A stretch of 64,000 nucleotides of DNA from Echiichthys vipera (GCA_963691815.1 OY829659.1:2885012-2949011); one strand, 5' to 3'. Positions 46,029-58,599 are shown, counted from the stretch's first letter. Translations and numbers: made by a program. The notes: a model not told the origin generated them from the sequence alone.

Positions 46029-46879
46029 CAGCTACCAGACTAACCAGGCTTGGTTGGAGTGTACGGACCTTCACTGGTTTTTCGACAGTTGCTATGAAGC
46101 TTTTCGGTTTCCCGTACATCATGCATCGTTTTCTGCGCGGCCGTGCCAAAGCAGGTTTTTCAGAAACACAAAACCATTCGAATGAATGAATGAACTGCCC
46201 ACAGCGTCGGTGACTTTTGTACCAATCCAAAAAAATGCCAGTGCATGTAGCAAAAACGCTTCGAAACCCGCTCGCACCATTGCCAACCACAGAATATATA
46301 TATCTATATATATATATATTTTGTTTTTCTCGGAGTGTTGTAGAAAATAATCCGCTGTTTCTACTTTGATAAACATACTGTGTGAAGTAGAAGGCCTATG
46401 TTGCACACCTGCATGCATTAAAACAGTATCCAGTTTAATTTCAGTATTTTGTATCATGTAACCTGCAGTATACAGTATCTATATGAACGTAGCAGCCCAA
46501 CTTGACTCGTTTCTATGATGGGATCCATGTTTTTATGGACGCTTTACAGAATATTCTAGGCTTTTATTTTAAAGGGGAAGATTTTTGGTGCGTAGAGGAA
46601 TCAAGTGGAATTATTCACCTTGTTATTTGGCCCCGAGATTTCTAATCTGCAGGAGTTAGCATCATGCTAAAGTGTCCTCCCTTTGCTTAGGGATTTGGGG
46701 GAACGCACCCTGTCACACTTTAAAGGAAAAGGTGGACATTTTGGAAAGTAAGTGACTTAGTTTAGCACAAAGGCAGGAAACAGAGGAGAGAGTTAGCTTA
46801 GCTCTATCTAAACATGACCTCTAAAACTTATTAATGAAAATGTTTAGACCATTAAAAAGTTAAATCACGTCCCCTATAG

Positions 46880-47085
46880 CAGGGGTGTGAAACTGATCCA
46901 GTAAAGGACTCCGCTGGGGCTGCAGGTTTTCATTCCAACCAATCAAAAACACCCCTGATCCAACAAATCAACTGTGTGAAGACAGTTCAGGTGATTGCAT
47001 GAGTCAAGTCATGTGTGTTCTTGCTCGGTTGGGATGAAAACCTGCAGCCACAGAGACCCTTTACTGGATCACTTTGACACCCCTG
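46880..47085. mobile_element. hAT-type MITE, second family
   Basis: 206 bp, starting CAGGGGTGTGAAACTGATCC with an inverted end GGATCACTTTGACACCCCTG. Flanked by CCCTATAG and CCCTAAAG (7 of 8 identical). Confidence 0.8.
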
Positions 47086-47145
47086 CCCTAAAGCAATGAT
47101 TTGTTTCTGCACAGATTTAATAAATTAGATATAATGTATTAATGA

Positions 47146-47839
47146 AGCTCCGTTCACACTGCAGTTCCTAGTGACCTAAGTCCGATTTTTCCACTCATAT
47201 GTGACACATATCTGATGCTTTTGACAGTGTGAACAGCACAAGTCCCATTGAACCTGACATTTGAATCAGAATTAAGCCACTTTTAAATGTGCTATTGAAT
47301 CAGATGCGTAACGCAACCGCGATCTGAGCAGCCAGGACTTTGACATCATTCTGACCCACGCTGCACTGTTTTGGAAATTAATGACAATTAAAGTTGATGG
47401 AGAGAAAAAAGTGTGCCTAAGGCGGGAGCCAGGAACAGAATCAAAACAAACATGGAGGACACCAGTTAAGCAGGCGGCAGGTGGAGGGAGAGGGAAGTTT
47501 GGACCTCATTAGTATTTGGGGAGACACGCCGGTGCGAGCTGGACTTGAAGGCTCTTTTTTGCAGGCTGCTGCCACACAATGTTTTTAACAATAAGCCATA
47601 AAGTCCTACAATACCGGTTGTCGTTGCCATGTTGGCTTCCCTAACCACCGTTGTGGCGTGATGTCATCAATGATCAACTGAGCATGCAGGTCACTTCAGG
47701 AGCGCGAGCTGTTCACACACCAATCTGTAGACAGGCCACATTTTAAAGACATAATATGAACAGCCAAACAAAAAAAAAAATCAGATTTGAGCAATATATT
47801 GGAATTGTGCATTCAGACCTGCAGTGTGAACGCAGCCTT
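47146..47839. mobile_element. Non-autonomous DNA transposon
   Basis: Inverted ends CCGTTCACACTGCAG (from 47150) and CTGCAGTGTGAACGCAG (to about 47834). No transposase frame is seen inside. Confidence 0.7.
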
Positions 47840-47902
47840 AGAGAACTTTTGGATACACGAGTAGGTGGCAGTTTCTGTTTCTGGTCGTTGTGCTAAACTA
47901 AA

Positions 47903-48500
47903 GCCCCTTTCACACAGCCTGTGCGCCCGTATTCCACCTCGTTGTTCTGCATAAACCGCTTGTGTAAAAAGGACGAAGCTGACGAGATGGATTTTCGTAT
48001 GAGAATCCAGTTGCCATGCGAGGTGACATCTTCCAAATCCATCCTGACATCGTCTGAAGTCGCCTTTTACCCGTGTAGCACACGTTAGGTGTGTTCTCTC
48101 CTACTGGAAACAACCGAGTCTCTGCCATTCCTTGAATTTTTCTGATTATTTCGGCATCAAACCTAACTGAGAGCCGTTCCCGTATCTCGTCCTCTCTCCA
48201 TTTTGACATTTTCACCGTCGTCTTCATGTAAACCTTCTTCGCCCTGGGTGTTTTCTCTTTATTCTCTGGTTTCGTGCGAGCTGCGTGATCGAAACGCCCA
48301 CTCGCCAGACGTGAATCCTCCAGACAACGAGCTGCTCTTTGCACACGTGGGCTCAATCTTAGACTTTTTACCAGGGAGATGACAGAGTAAAGCCAGTTTC
48401 ACGTCCCTTTCCAACTCATTCAAACATTTGCGTTGTCACATAAAGCTCCTCTGGGCAAATCTAGACGATGTCAGGGTTGCAGAACACGTGTAAAAGAGGG
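47903..48500 (-). mobile_element. Non-autonomous element with trihelix-like frame
   Basis: Left end GCCCCTTTCACAC, right end GTGTAAAAGAGGG, each flanked by TAA-like bases. The minus-strand frame includes KMSKWREDEIRERLSVRFDA, resembling the Myb/trihelix start found in Harbinger-type elements. Related in ends to 42946-44311. Confidence 0.65.
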
Positions 48501-49238
48501 TAAGACAGACAGGGAAGACACCTTTAGCATAGTGCTTACAAGGTACCATGGGACTAGGAATAAGGTGCGTAGACAAAATGAGAATATTTAAGTTTCCAGG
48601 TGCAGTTATTAAAGAGGCTTTTTCCCTGTTTTTCAGATACGACATGATGGCAGTTAAGGTTTGCTCGCCTGCTGATCTCATAGTTAGGATCCTGCTGTAT
48701 GAGCTGTGTGTGTCTAATGCAAGACAGAAAGAGTACACCGCGTTACCCAACTGAATTTGACTCTTGTTGTACCAGGTCACCTTCCGCGTTCTCGTCATTG
48801 ACATTTTTATCTGAGGTCGAGTCTTTGTCCACTCAAGGAATGAGCTTGTGATTCTTCTTGTACTTTTCTGCTGATGTTTATTAACCGGAGACTGGATTAC
48901 CTACTGCATGGTGACACTTGTAGAAGATGCTACCGTCTTTATAACAAGTATCTTTTATCAGTATTTTATATAACCTTGTTCATTTTTATATATCCAACGT
49001 ACCTTGCGTTCCCGAGCGGTATGTTTACGGATAGCTAGGTTTCAGAGAGCTGTGCTGTGTGTTCTGTACCGCGTGCTTGTCTGTGTGTTCTTTTCAGCGT
49101 GAGCTTTACTTTTACTTTTTTTAAACGCGTGTTCATTGGATTTGGTTCTCGGTTACACTGTGGTTATTTTATAGCTACAAACTGAAGTTATTATTTTTTT
49201 TCTTTTGTATTTAATGTCAACTTGTGGCATGACTTTGA

Positions 49239-49244
49239 AATAAA
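49239..49244 (+). terminator. Candidate poly(A) signal AATAAA
   Basis: AATAAA follows a T-rich, low-repeat stretch (about 48840-49235) that looks like the end of a 3' UTR; GT-rich sequence follows within 40 bases. It could end a very long capn5 3' UTR interrupted by transposons, or belong to another transcript. Confidence 0.3.
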
Positions 49245-49494
49245 ACAGGAAAAAACCTATTCTGGGTTTGTCGTCATTGCCTCCGTCCAGGGGGTCCAGT
49301 TTTGTCAGCTGGATTACGGAAAAGGTACTGGCCCCATTTTAATGAAACTTGGTAAAGCATGGGCCAAAGAGCACCTGTTAACAAATGTGAGTTAACGTTG
49401 CATGATTGGGCTTGGGAGAGGTTCGCCCTCTTTAAGTGTTTTTAACCTTCATTTTTAGAGCGATCCGTCCAAAATGGCAGCGTACGGTAGGTAT

Positions 49495-49845
49495 TGGGGG
49501 CGGCAGTATCTCAGTCCATAGGTGACTCGGCTGGGAACTGGAGGGTCGCCCGTTCGAGTCCCTTTGTGACCATGAATGGAGCGTGGGCTGGTGGCTGGAG
49601 AGGTGCCAGTTCATCTCCTGGGCACTGCCGAGGTGCTGTGGAGCAAGGCACCGAACCCCTAAATGCTCGGGGCGCCGGTCACTGGCAGCCCCCTTGCGCT
49701 AACATCTCTCCATTAATTGCATGTATATAGGTCCTGTTTGTGCATGTGTGTGTATTTTGGGCCTGTGTGTGTGTAACATGTATAACAACAAAGTGAAAAA
49801 AATCCAATATCTCGTTGCGGGATTAATAAAGTAATTCTTCCTCTT
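49495..49845 (+). repeat. tRNA-derived SINE, second family
   Basis: A-box-like CAGTATCTCAGTCCATAGG (49504-49522) and B-box-like CGTTCGAGTCC (49551-49561), then a long body with TG repeats and an AT-rich end (GGGATTAATAAAGTAATTC). Confidence 0.8.
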
Positions 49846-50014
49846 CTTCTATTGCATATTGGGATAAGACACAATAAGAATGTGAAGTAGTTGCCGTACA
49901 AAGTGGGACAGAGTGCAAATGTAGGGATTGTAAGTTGCTCATATCTCAAGCTTCTTCGTGGCAGGTTGCATGTAGATATGTATGAAAAGTGGCATATTCA
50001 TTTTATGTGTAAGG

Positions 50015-50235
50015 ATTGAATGCCTTCACCGTACTGCCCCGAGCTAATCCGTGTTAGCCACGTCCGGCTGTTAGCGACTCTCTGGGATATCTCCGTTTAT
50101 AGTTCGTACATGATAAAAACTCTTGATGGCTTATTTGACGTATGTAAGTGCAGAAAAAGACCCTGGGATGATTTTACTTTCACTTTAACACCTGAGATTG
50201 ATGTAATGTCGTTCGTTTGCAGGCCATAATACAAA
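50015..50235 (-). mobile_element. DNA-transposon remnant, same family as 11600-12465
   Basis: Inverted fragment with CGAGCTAATCCGTGTTAGCC and GATGGCTTATTTGACGTATG, shared with about 60835-60975. Confidence 0.6.
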
Positions 50236-50347
50236 AGTATTGGACACCTTTGAAGTTTCACCTGACGATGGCGTGAGTTAAGGTTCTTTGTTTAACCAAA
50301 ATGACAGCAGGACTGCTTCTGCAAAGAGCTGTTGCTATAAACTTAAA

Positions 50348-50800
50348 ATAAAAGTCACAGTGTGTAGGATTTAGTGGCATGTGAGGGGGGCAGATTGCAA
50401 CAAACTGAATCCCCCTTTTGCTCACTGTCCCTCTTTCATAGAACCGTTGAATTAGCACAGTTTACGAGTCAAATGCTGGTAAAATATGCAATAGACTTAT
50501 AGACTTTTAAAAAAATGGTAGTCTGTGGAGTGGCTGGTTTTAGTGCACCCTGCCGTCAGGTGATGGAAAAACACGGAAGGCCCTCTCCAGAGCCGGTGTT
50601 TGGTTTGTCCGCTCTGAGCCACTGTAGGAACATGGTGCTGCAACATGGCCGACTCTGGGAAGAAGACCTGCTCAGGTTTATTCTGACGTATAAAACACAA
50701 CGATTCATGTGATTCTACACTGATGTAAACATGATTATGAATATTTTATTCCATTTCTGACGATAGATCCCCCTAAATTCTACAAACGGCTCCTTTAAAT
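50348..50800. mobile_element. Putative MITE with GTGTGTAGGATTTAG end
   Basis: Ends GTGTGTAGGATTTAGTGGCA and CCCCTAAATTCTACAAACG are inverted relatives. This is a common teleost repeat type; the name is not recalled. Confidence 0.6.
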
Positions 50801-51345
50801 GTACTTTTTCAACGCTGTGAGCAACACAAGCACATTTATCTCCACCTCGATTGTATAAGGGTGGAGGCAGAAATCTCAAAATCTGATCACATGAAACAGA
50901 AACCATCTGCAGGTAGAGATCAAATGTGTTTTTGTCTTGTAATTCCTCTGAACCGACCCCTTAAGTTTACTTCGCATGTGGTAACAGAGCAACAACTTTG
51001 GGAGTTGTGCCCCGGGTCAGCTCCCTCTCCACCTCCCAGCTGGTCTCTGTATCTGCCACCAACAGGCTCCACCTCCACCAGCTAATCAGGATCAGCAGCC
51101 ATGAATGAGACGCAGCGAGAGAGTCTGGAGAGCCCCGCCACTGACCCAGACATCAAACCGTAACTGGGCCACAAACGCTGAACCACGTAAAGCACAGGAG
51201 ACTGGGACCAGTGAAGGCCACAGGAAAGCTTTTTTAAACAAAGAGGGGGGACCAGTAGAAAGACTTCATCTCTCAGCTTCTTCTCCAGTCCTGTATCGTC
51301 TTCTTCGACCATCCTGTCAACTCTGGGACTCGTATACCTTTGCAG

Positions 51346-51400
51346 GAAACACAGGAGAGAGCAGACGAGGGGATAGGACCTTACAAAAGTGTGTTGAGAG
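51346..51400 (+). other. Possible exon end with consensus donor
   Basis: TTTGCAG acceptor-like sequence at 51339-51345 and AG|GTAAGA donor at 51401. This may be a non-coding exon, or the 3' part of a first exon, of myo7a. Splice-site appearance only. Confidence 0.2.
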
Positions 51401-51404
51401 GTAA

Positions 51405-53154
51405 GAGGGGCAGGTGAACGTGGGCCGAGGCTGAGGGCTTAGCCTGCAGCCAGGCCACAGTGTTGTTGCTGCTGCTGCTGCTGCTGTAGCTTTAGGCCAA
51501 AGCCTCTTACTGCTCCTCAGCCTGTGCCAGCACTTTAAGGAGCCATTATGTGGCCTTCATGTCAATACAGCCGGCTGTAGTGATTGTGTGTTTGTTGCAT
51601 CAAGTTTGAATGGTTTCCAGTAGAGATCAGTTCCTCCCAGTTTTAGTTTAGTAGTTTCAGAAAGAAGTGGCACGAAGAAAAGAATGAAAGTAACTTAAAT
51701 AAGTTAAAATATATTTTCACACACATACAAACAAGTATTTGGATCAGAGCAAGATTAAATCAAGATACTTTGACCAAAAAAGGATCTTAACTCGAGTAGG
51801 GCTGCAATTAACGATGACTTTTCATTTACAGTTAATCTTACAGTCGAAGAAATGTCAAAAAATACCCGTCCGCAACTTCCCAGAGTGCAAAGTGACATCT
51901 TTAAATGTCTGCTTTTCTTCAAACTGGACTCCAAAATACAAAGATATTCAGTTTACAACAAACCATAAGAATGAACAGAAGCAAATGTTCTCGTTTGAGG
52001 AGCTGAAATCAGAATTTGCTCGGACGGTCCTTTTTTAGTTTTACATTTTTCGATCGTTTCAGCCTCAAAGTTGAGTTTCAGATAGCAGCTTTTTTCAAAA
52101 TTCTCGTCTCCGTGACAATGAAACACACTTAAAAACTCCAGAAACTCCTTACTTACTTGCTGTTTCCAAGGTTGAGAATGAACAAGTATATAGACACAAT
52201 AAAACAGCTATTATTATTATTATTATGATGATGAAAAAGTCGGCTGATACAATCAATAAGTGCTTAAATTGTATTAAAGCTGCATGAACCAGTGATGCAT
52301 AATCAATGCTGACCGTATAATGAAGCTTGCGACACACTTCCCTGGTGTGTCTTTGTCTCACTGAACTGCAGCTGAGCTCAGAAATATGGGAATGAGCTTT
52401 TAAACAAAGCACGGGTTCAGCACAACTACGTTTTACCTGCAACTTGCAGGAAGATTGTTTCCACTCTCATGTCTGTGTGAAATATGACCCTACAGCCAGA
52501 CGATGGGTAGCACAGCTTAGCTTAGCTTAGCTTAGCATAAAGGGGGGAACAGCTAGCCTAACTCAGTCCAACGGTTAAACAGAACAATGTTTTTGTTTGT
52601 TTGATTGAACACATGAGATATGACTTCTTAGTGAGCGTTAAAGGTGCCGGTAGGCTGATTTTATTTACCTGTTCTCCCCTTTTGTTCACTATTGTCATTT
52701 AACTCTCTGCAAATAGAAACTCAAGATTAAAAGTTAGCAGTTAACAGATGTATTCGGGTTGATTGTTTGATGAAGTTCACTTCAGTCACGTATCTATGTT
52801 TTTAAATGTCGTAAAATAACAAATCCTAAGATATACATGAGGTCCTGTTGATTTGTATGCCACTTTTCTGTCTGTACATCCTCTGAACAAAGTGTCATAG
52901 GAGGAGGCAGATGTTTGTTTCAAATACTAAGAAAAGAAAAGTAGCTGTACGAGGAATTCCTAAAAAAACAGCTCACTCGACAGGACCGACGACCAGCAAA
53001 TGTTGAAGCCAAACTTTGACAAACTGACACATATCTTAAGGCTACAATAAGGTAGAAAATGAACATAAACCAGACTCAAAGAGGTAACATCAGACCACAG
53101 CTAAATCCTGCAGGACTGCATGAACTATGGAAACAGTTTCTGTTATTTCCTCAA
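51405..53154. other. Intergenic, repeat fragments
   Basis: Holds a degenerate repeat near 51790-52090, CTTAG tandem units at 52515-52537 and a fragment shared with 22670-22800. No gene recognised. Confidence 0.4.
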
Positions 53155-53535
53155 AGCAATTTCAGTCAAAAGCAACTGGACTTGGTTATTTGTCTAGGGC
53201 AGGGGTGTCAAAGTGATCCAGTAAAGGGTCGTGTGGCTGCCCATGACACACATGGTCTAGGAAGACGTTTCACCTCTCATCCAAGAGGCTTCATCAGTTC
53301 ATGTACGCATCTGACCAGGCTGGGACTGGACCAGGACCAGGACCAGGACCAGGCTGTGACTGGACCTGGACCAGGACCAGGCTGGGACTGGACCAGGACC
53401 AGGACCAGGCTGGGACTGGAGCAGGACCAGGATCAGGCTGGACCTGGACCAGGACCAGGGCCAGGCTGGGACTGGTCCTGGACCAGTACCAGGACCAGGC
53501 TGGGACTGGTCCGATGTGTACATGAACTGATGAAG
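53155..53535 (-). repeat. CTGGTC minisatellite block, inverted third copy
   Basis: Inverted relative of 5041-5310 with the minisatellite at about 53316-53512. It carries a small insertion (53199-53253) beginning like the hAT-type MITE of 46880. A further copy without minisatellite is at about 54690-54780. Confidence 0.8.
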
Positions 53536-53723
53536 CTTTCTGTTATTTCATGTTGCTAATAAAGATTTAAGTGGACCATAATCATTTTCTGAAATAAAAT
53601 ACTTTACACACCTGTAAAATGATAAAAGCGCTGAATTTCCTGCACTGAATTATGCATTAAAAGTGTTTTTATAAAGCGTTATTAAAAAGTTAAGATATTT
53701 CTGGGTTGCTGTTGTTTTTGCAG

Positions 53724-53829
53724 AGCTTGAACCACCACGACTCATGGAAGACATGGAAACATTCAACTTCCTTGGTCAACGATGAACGCTTCACGCCTCC
53801 CCGTGCCTGCACCACTGAATCCCTGCCAT
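53724..53829 (+). other. Candidate non-coding exon (possible myo7a 5' UTR)
   Basis: A 106-nt segment preceded by a strong pyrimidine tract and TTTGCAG and followed by a consensus donor GTGAGT. Any ATG-initiated frame in it closes quickly (ATG at 53744, stop at 53783-53785). It lies 6 kb upstream of the myo7a start on the same strand. This rests on splice-site appearance only. Confidence 0.3.
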
Positions 53830-53887
53830 GTGAGTCACAACTGATACACACATACAGTACACGTTTGTTAGCATTATAGGCCCCTCA

Positions 53888-53891
53888 CACA

Positions 53892-53924
<33 letters not shown>
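53888..53924. repeat. CA microsatellite
   Basis: CA repeat just downstream of the candidate exon at 53724-53829. Confidence 0.9.
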
Positions 53925-53925
<1 letters not shown>

Positions 53926-55004
53926 GATTAACAGCTGAGGCATTAGCCAGATTTCTGTTGGCCGTTGCATGAAAACCCCTGAGCAGGTTGACTCTCACAG
54001 TGAAGGGTCACACACATCCCTTAATTTCATTTTATCAGTGAAACTGCGGATGGAGAAGAGGTTTGTTGTTGACGGATCGTGCTAAGGGCCCGTGAACACC
54101 AAGTCCGTACGTTTAAATACAAATATGCATCGTGCAATGTGCATTCACCGATATGCAGTTGCATGGAGTTGACTCATTGAGCGATTTCTTTTCATCAGCC
54201 TTAGCTAATGACCCGATACGGACTGCTGAATGTCTTGAGCCGACATCGTCTGGTTCATGATAAACACAAATGAATATTCAACTACATATAAACAGATCTC
54301 TCAGCATTAAAGGTCTTCTTGAGGGTGGGTTGCGCTCCGATGTCACTGCACTGTAAAGGGAACTCCACCCAGCTCCAAGTAGAGAGAGAGGGAGAGAAAC
54401 ACACACACACACACACGTCCAAACCTCCAACCAGGTGGTCGCTAAATAAAACTCCTACAAAACAACAGAACCGCGGAACAACGTCGGCCTTACTTAGTGC
54501 TACGACCAGTGTTCATAACAGCTACTGTATGAATACACAGAGACAAAATGGCAGCAGGTTTATAGGCGAGGCGTTCAGCTTTCCCGTTTACCATTTGGAC
54601 CCACAAACCTGCTTACCTATAGCTTCAAGCAAAACACATATAGAGCACAAAGCCTGTGAATGTTCTCATGTGTCCAGGTCGTCGTTATCCTCAAAGCAGT
54701 TTCAGTCAAAAGCAACTGGACTTGGTTCTTTGTCTAGGAAGACGTTTCACCTCTCATCCAAGAGGCTTCATCAGACATATATAGAGCACGCATTTGGCAT
54801 TCGTGTTCCCACTTTCAGCTAAATAAACAGTTCGAAGATGCTTTGACAGTCTAAAACGTACTGTTGTCTTGAAGAGCAGGCTCCCAATACTCTACTAGTG
54901 GGGCAGGGATTATGCATGGTTACGCTGAGCAGCACAACGCGTTGGCCGATGCTCATACCTGAAAAAACGCAAATATCGGCCGGCCGATGTACCGGTCTAT
55001 CACT

Positions 55005-57750
55005 AGGTTTGTATGTCGCCTAAATGTTTTCAGACAGACAGTTTTCGTGTGAAGAATAACAGAAAGTTTATAAGCAGGCCGCAAAAGAGCACGTTCCTCA
55101 ATCAGGTGCGTTCTACAGTAGGGCACGTCGCCAACTGGAAACTTTGGGAAAGTCTCATCAAGCGGCCCTTTCCTCTACTGCTCTGCTAGAAATGACCCTT
55201 TAAAGTCCTGTTGGGTCCCAGAAGTGTCCTATAACCTCTATAGTTCTGGACAGATACTAAAGCTGAGACCCAAACCAAGACTTTACCTGTGATTTTAAGA
55301 CCCAACTGATCCTGATGGTGCTGCCACATTTGAGACCTGTACCCGACCCGAGACCTGAGCAACGGAGGAAGTAGTACTCAGATCTTGTACTTGAGTTAAA
55401 GAAGCAAAACCACTGTGTAGCAGTACTCTGCATCTACATTCAAGGGAAGTAAAAGTCATAGGCTGTATAAAAAATGGACGTAGCGTCTTCGTCGGGATCC
55501 GTTCTTTCAACTTGAACCAATCGTCCTCCCCTATTGGAGACGCCATCTTGTGACTCCAGCTAGCTGTCACTCAAGAGGCCACGCCCCTAATTATTCAGAA
55601 ACTTTAACCTCCAAAAATTAACTTTAACCCCCCCAAAGTGTTGTCATGGAGAGTACAATATTTGTTTTAGTTTCATCCATTACAGGCTGATACAGCAGAT
55701 GGACTAACACGTGACATGCAGGGACGCAGGTGATTGGTGCAGACAAACCTTTCTTAATACATTTTAGTTGAAAATAAGACAACAACAATACCAACCGTAG
55801 GAAAGTGTTGTTAAAGCATTAAGTGAATTTAAATAAACCGTACTAATGTGTTCTGTTTCCAGGAGCACAAACATGATAAACACATGACCCAGCGTGGGGC
55901 TCAGACCCTTAAGAAATTACTTTATATCCTCAACGAGGGATTAAAAATCAATCTTTCAGTTACGCAATCTCCCGATTACAACGCAGTTACAGAGAAATGT
56001 GGTGTAAGCAGGAGCAGTGACTTGAGTTTTACCTCGTGGTGCGTCACTCTCACGGCTCGCTAGCAACTTTTACAGCAACAGTTTGCATCCTTTACATGAA
56101 ATGTGGTCCCTGAAATGGGGTTTTTGAGGCTGAGACTGATTTTAGAGAGTTTAACTTCACAGATGCAGTGACTTGTAATGAAAATAGACCTTGTCTATGT
56201 GGATTTTGCACCTTTATGACTCTGCAAAGCTACTCAGACGGCTGCTGTCTTAAACAAAAAGCCTTTAATGAAGAATATTTAACATTTTTGTACATACAAT
56301 GTGGGGTTAAAGCAAGAAACGATCTGCGAGCCTGCAAAGTCATCAGGAGGAAATGTTCACATTTGTATTAAATTAAGTGTTATTTGAATTAAAAACTGCT
56401 CTATTAGTCCAGAAATCTCTAGACCTGTGCATTGAGAAAATAGAAAATATCTAAATAAACATGTTCAATATCAGAAAATTCATAAAAGGCCATTTCTAAA
56501 TCACCCCAAGCATTGTTTTCTGCCTTAAATGCTATGTATGAAAAGTTTTAGTAGCCACTAATACGGATATCTCTGTGGTAATAATAATATTGACCCACAA
56601 TACATTTGGGTTTGTCGGGGTTGTGGATAAAGGGAAGGCTGCTCTGCACAGCACACGTCTATAGGTCTGTGTTTGGGACGGTTGCCAGGTTGGCGCCCTG
56701 CGGTCCTGGATCAGAGGAACCACAGCTCACGTCTTTGCATTAGCTGAGCACAATGTGACTCGCTGCATACATCTGCTCCCCACTGCTGCTCTCCCACACA
56801 TCCCCCTGTTCCAGATGAACCCGTGCACTTTTTAATAAACTTTATTTCCTTTAAATTGTCGCGTGGTACATCCAAACTAACTGTTAATCTACTTATTGGG
56901 CCACTAATGGATCATTAATGCACTTATAGCCCCTCCCCCCTGTAGCACGGGTTATCTCCATCTCCACTTATACAATCTGGGCTTGTTTTTCCTTTTGCCA
57001 CACAAGCTATTTACGTTGTTTGCATTTCTTAAAAGGTCTTAGCAGGGAAAAGGTCGCCTCAGTTCCCCTTCACGTCTCATCAGAATCACTCAGTCAGGCT
57101 TCAATAATTCATCCAAACGGATCCATTCGATGCCTCATCACGGCTCCAAACTGGACTATAACATGTGTCTTTTGAATACACTGTGTTCACAACTGCAAAA
57201 TGTGACCGTGTAAAGATTGAAAATGCTGTTTCTTCTTTGCTTAACACACACAGTTATACACCGTATACGCCCTCGTCACTGTGCACGAGGGTCACAAAGG
57301 AAAGACGGCTCAGCGGGGGTGAAAATGATTCAGCAGTCATAACTGTAACAGCTATGGCTCGTGCGGTACTTAAGCAAAGGGATTAGCCCCAGGAATCCAA
57401 GTAAGCCTTTAACAGCCCCCTCCAGACCCTTTAAATCCCCCACCCACCACCACCACCACCGTTCCTTCACTGGTCTCCCATGTCATGGCTGATTATCTCT
57501 CCTCTAACGCGGCTACGTCTGATAATATTACTGCCTGTCATGGACTTAACAGGGTCTTTTTTGTCCTTACAGTTGTGTAGTGAGTGTTCACCAACTCCGC
57601 AGTTCCCTTCCCTACTTTTTTTAATTTAATTTTTATATATTTTGCTTTTCTATGTTACATGAACAACAGCCATTGCACAACAATGCAAATCACCAACAAT
57701 GGGAGGTGAATAAATAAACTAAAAGTAGGTAAAGTAGAATTATAAAAACA
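55005..57750. other. Intergenic, no gene recognised
   Basis: About 55380-55640 carries fragments of common fish repeats (GTAGTACTCAGATC; GGACGCCATCTTGTGACTCC-like). The rest is featureless AT-rich sequence. Confidence 0.4.
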
Positions 57751-57780
57751 ATAATAGAAGTGGGGGATACATGGTGTGGG

Positions 57781-58027
57781 TTCGCATCCCGGCTGGGGCC
57801 CTTCTGTGTGGAGTTTGCATGTTGTCCCCGTGTCTGCGTGGGTTTTCTCCGGGTTCTCCGGTTTCCTCCCACAGTCCAAAGACGTGCAGGTGTTCGGTTC
57901 ATTGATGACTCTAAATCACCCGTAGGTGTGAATGGTTGTCTGTCTCTGTTCGTCTCTATGTGTCCTGTGATAGACTGGCGTTCTGTCCAGGGTGGACCCC
58001 GCCTCACGCCCGATGTCAGCTGGGATC
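57781..58027 (+). repeat. V-SINE-like repeat, copy 4, split by insertion
   Basis: 5' part of a SINE whose 3' part continues at 58420-58508. The 33 bases at 57995-58027 and 58420-58452 are identical. Confidence 0.85.
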
Positions 58028-58419
58028 AGAACTTACATATTGTCTCATCTCATCCCTCATCTACAGTCTCTTATCCGGGGTCGGGTCGTGGGGGCAGCAG
58101 CTTTAGCAGGGGACCCCAAACTTCCCTTTCCCGGGACACATTAACCAGCTCTAACTGGGGGATCCTGAGGCGTTCCCAGGCCAGTGTGGAGATCTAATCT
58201 CTCCACCTGGTCCTGGGTCTTCCCCTACTAGGTGGAGATTACGATTACATATTGTGTGTTTACGTAAAAGGACCTGAAAACTTCAGGTAAAGCCAAAATA
58301 AACAATCAACTATTATTTTAACTGACATTTAGTCTTTATTGTGGTCTCGAAAAGTACAGCACGGTCAAATGAAGCACACAGTTACAATATCGATAAGTAC
58401 TTTCGTAGGCTTTACTGAA
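58028..58419 (-). mobile_element. 392-bp insertion with non-LTR retrotransposon fragment
   Basis: Sits inside the SINE. Positions 58034-58228 match the retroelement 3' end (reverse orientation). The remainder to 58419 is unassigned. Flanked by a perfect 33-bp duplication. Confidence 0.75.
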
Positions 58420-58508
58420 GACCCCGCCTCACGCCCGATGTCAGCTGGGATCGGCTCCAGCCCCCCGCGACCCCGACAGGGACAAGCGGTTGAAGATGAA
58501 TGAATAAT
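58420..58508 (+). repeat. V-SINE-like repeat, 3' part of copy 4
   Basis: Continues from 58027 after the insertion and ends GGTTGAAGATGAATGAATAA. Confidence 0.85.
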
Positions 58509-58599
58509 AGAAGTGGGACACATCACTCTGGTTGCATTGTTTGTCGTCCATTAGGTCGGCTGAGTGTTGGACTTGGTCATTTTTCATGAGCACAATCCA

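Noticed and set aside
47903..48360. A functional minus-strand transcription-factor gene with a trihelix-like start
   Set aside because: Only the beginning of the domain is recognisable, it sits between transposon-type inverted ends, and no further exons are seen.
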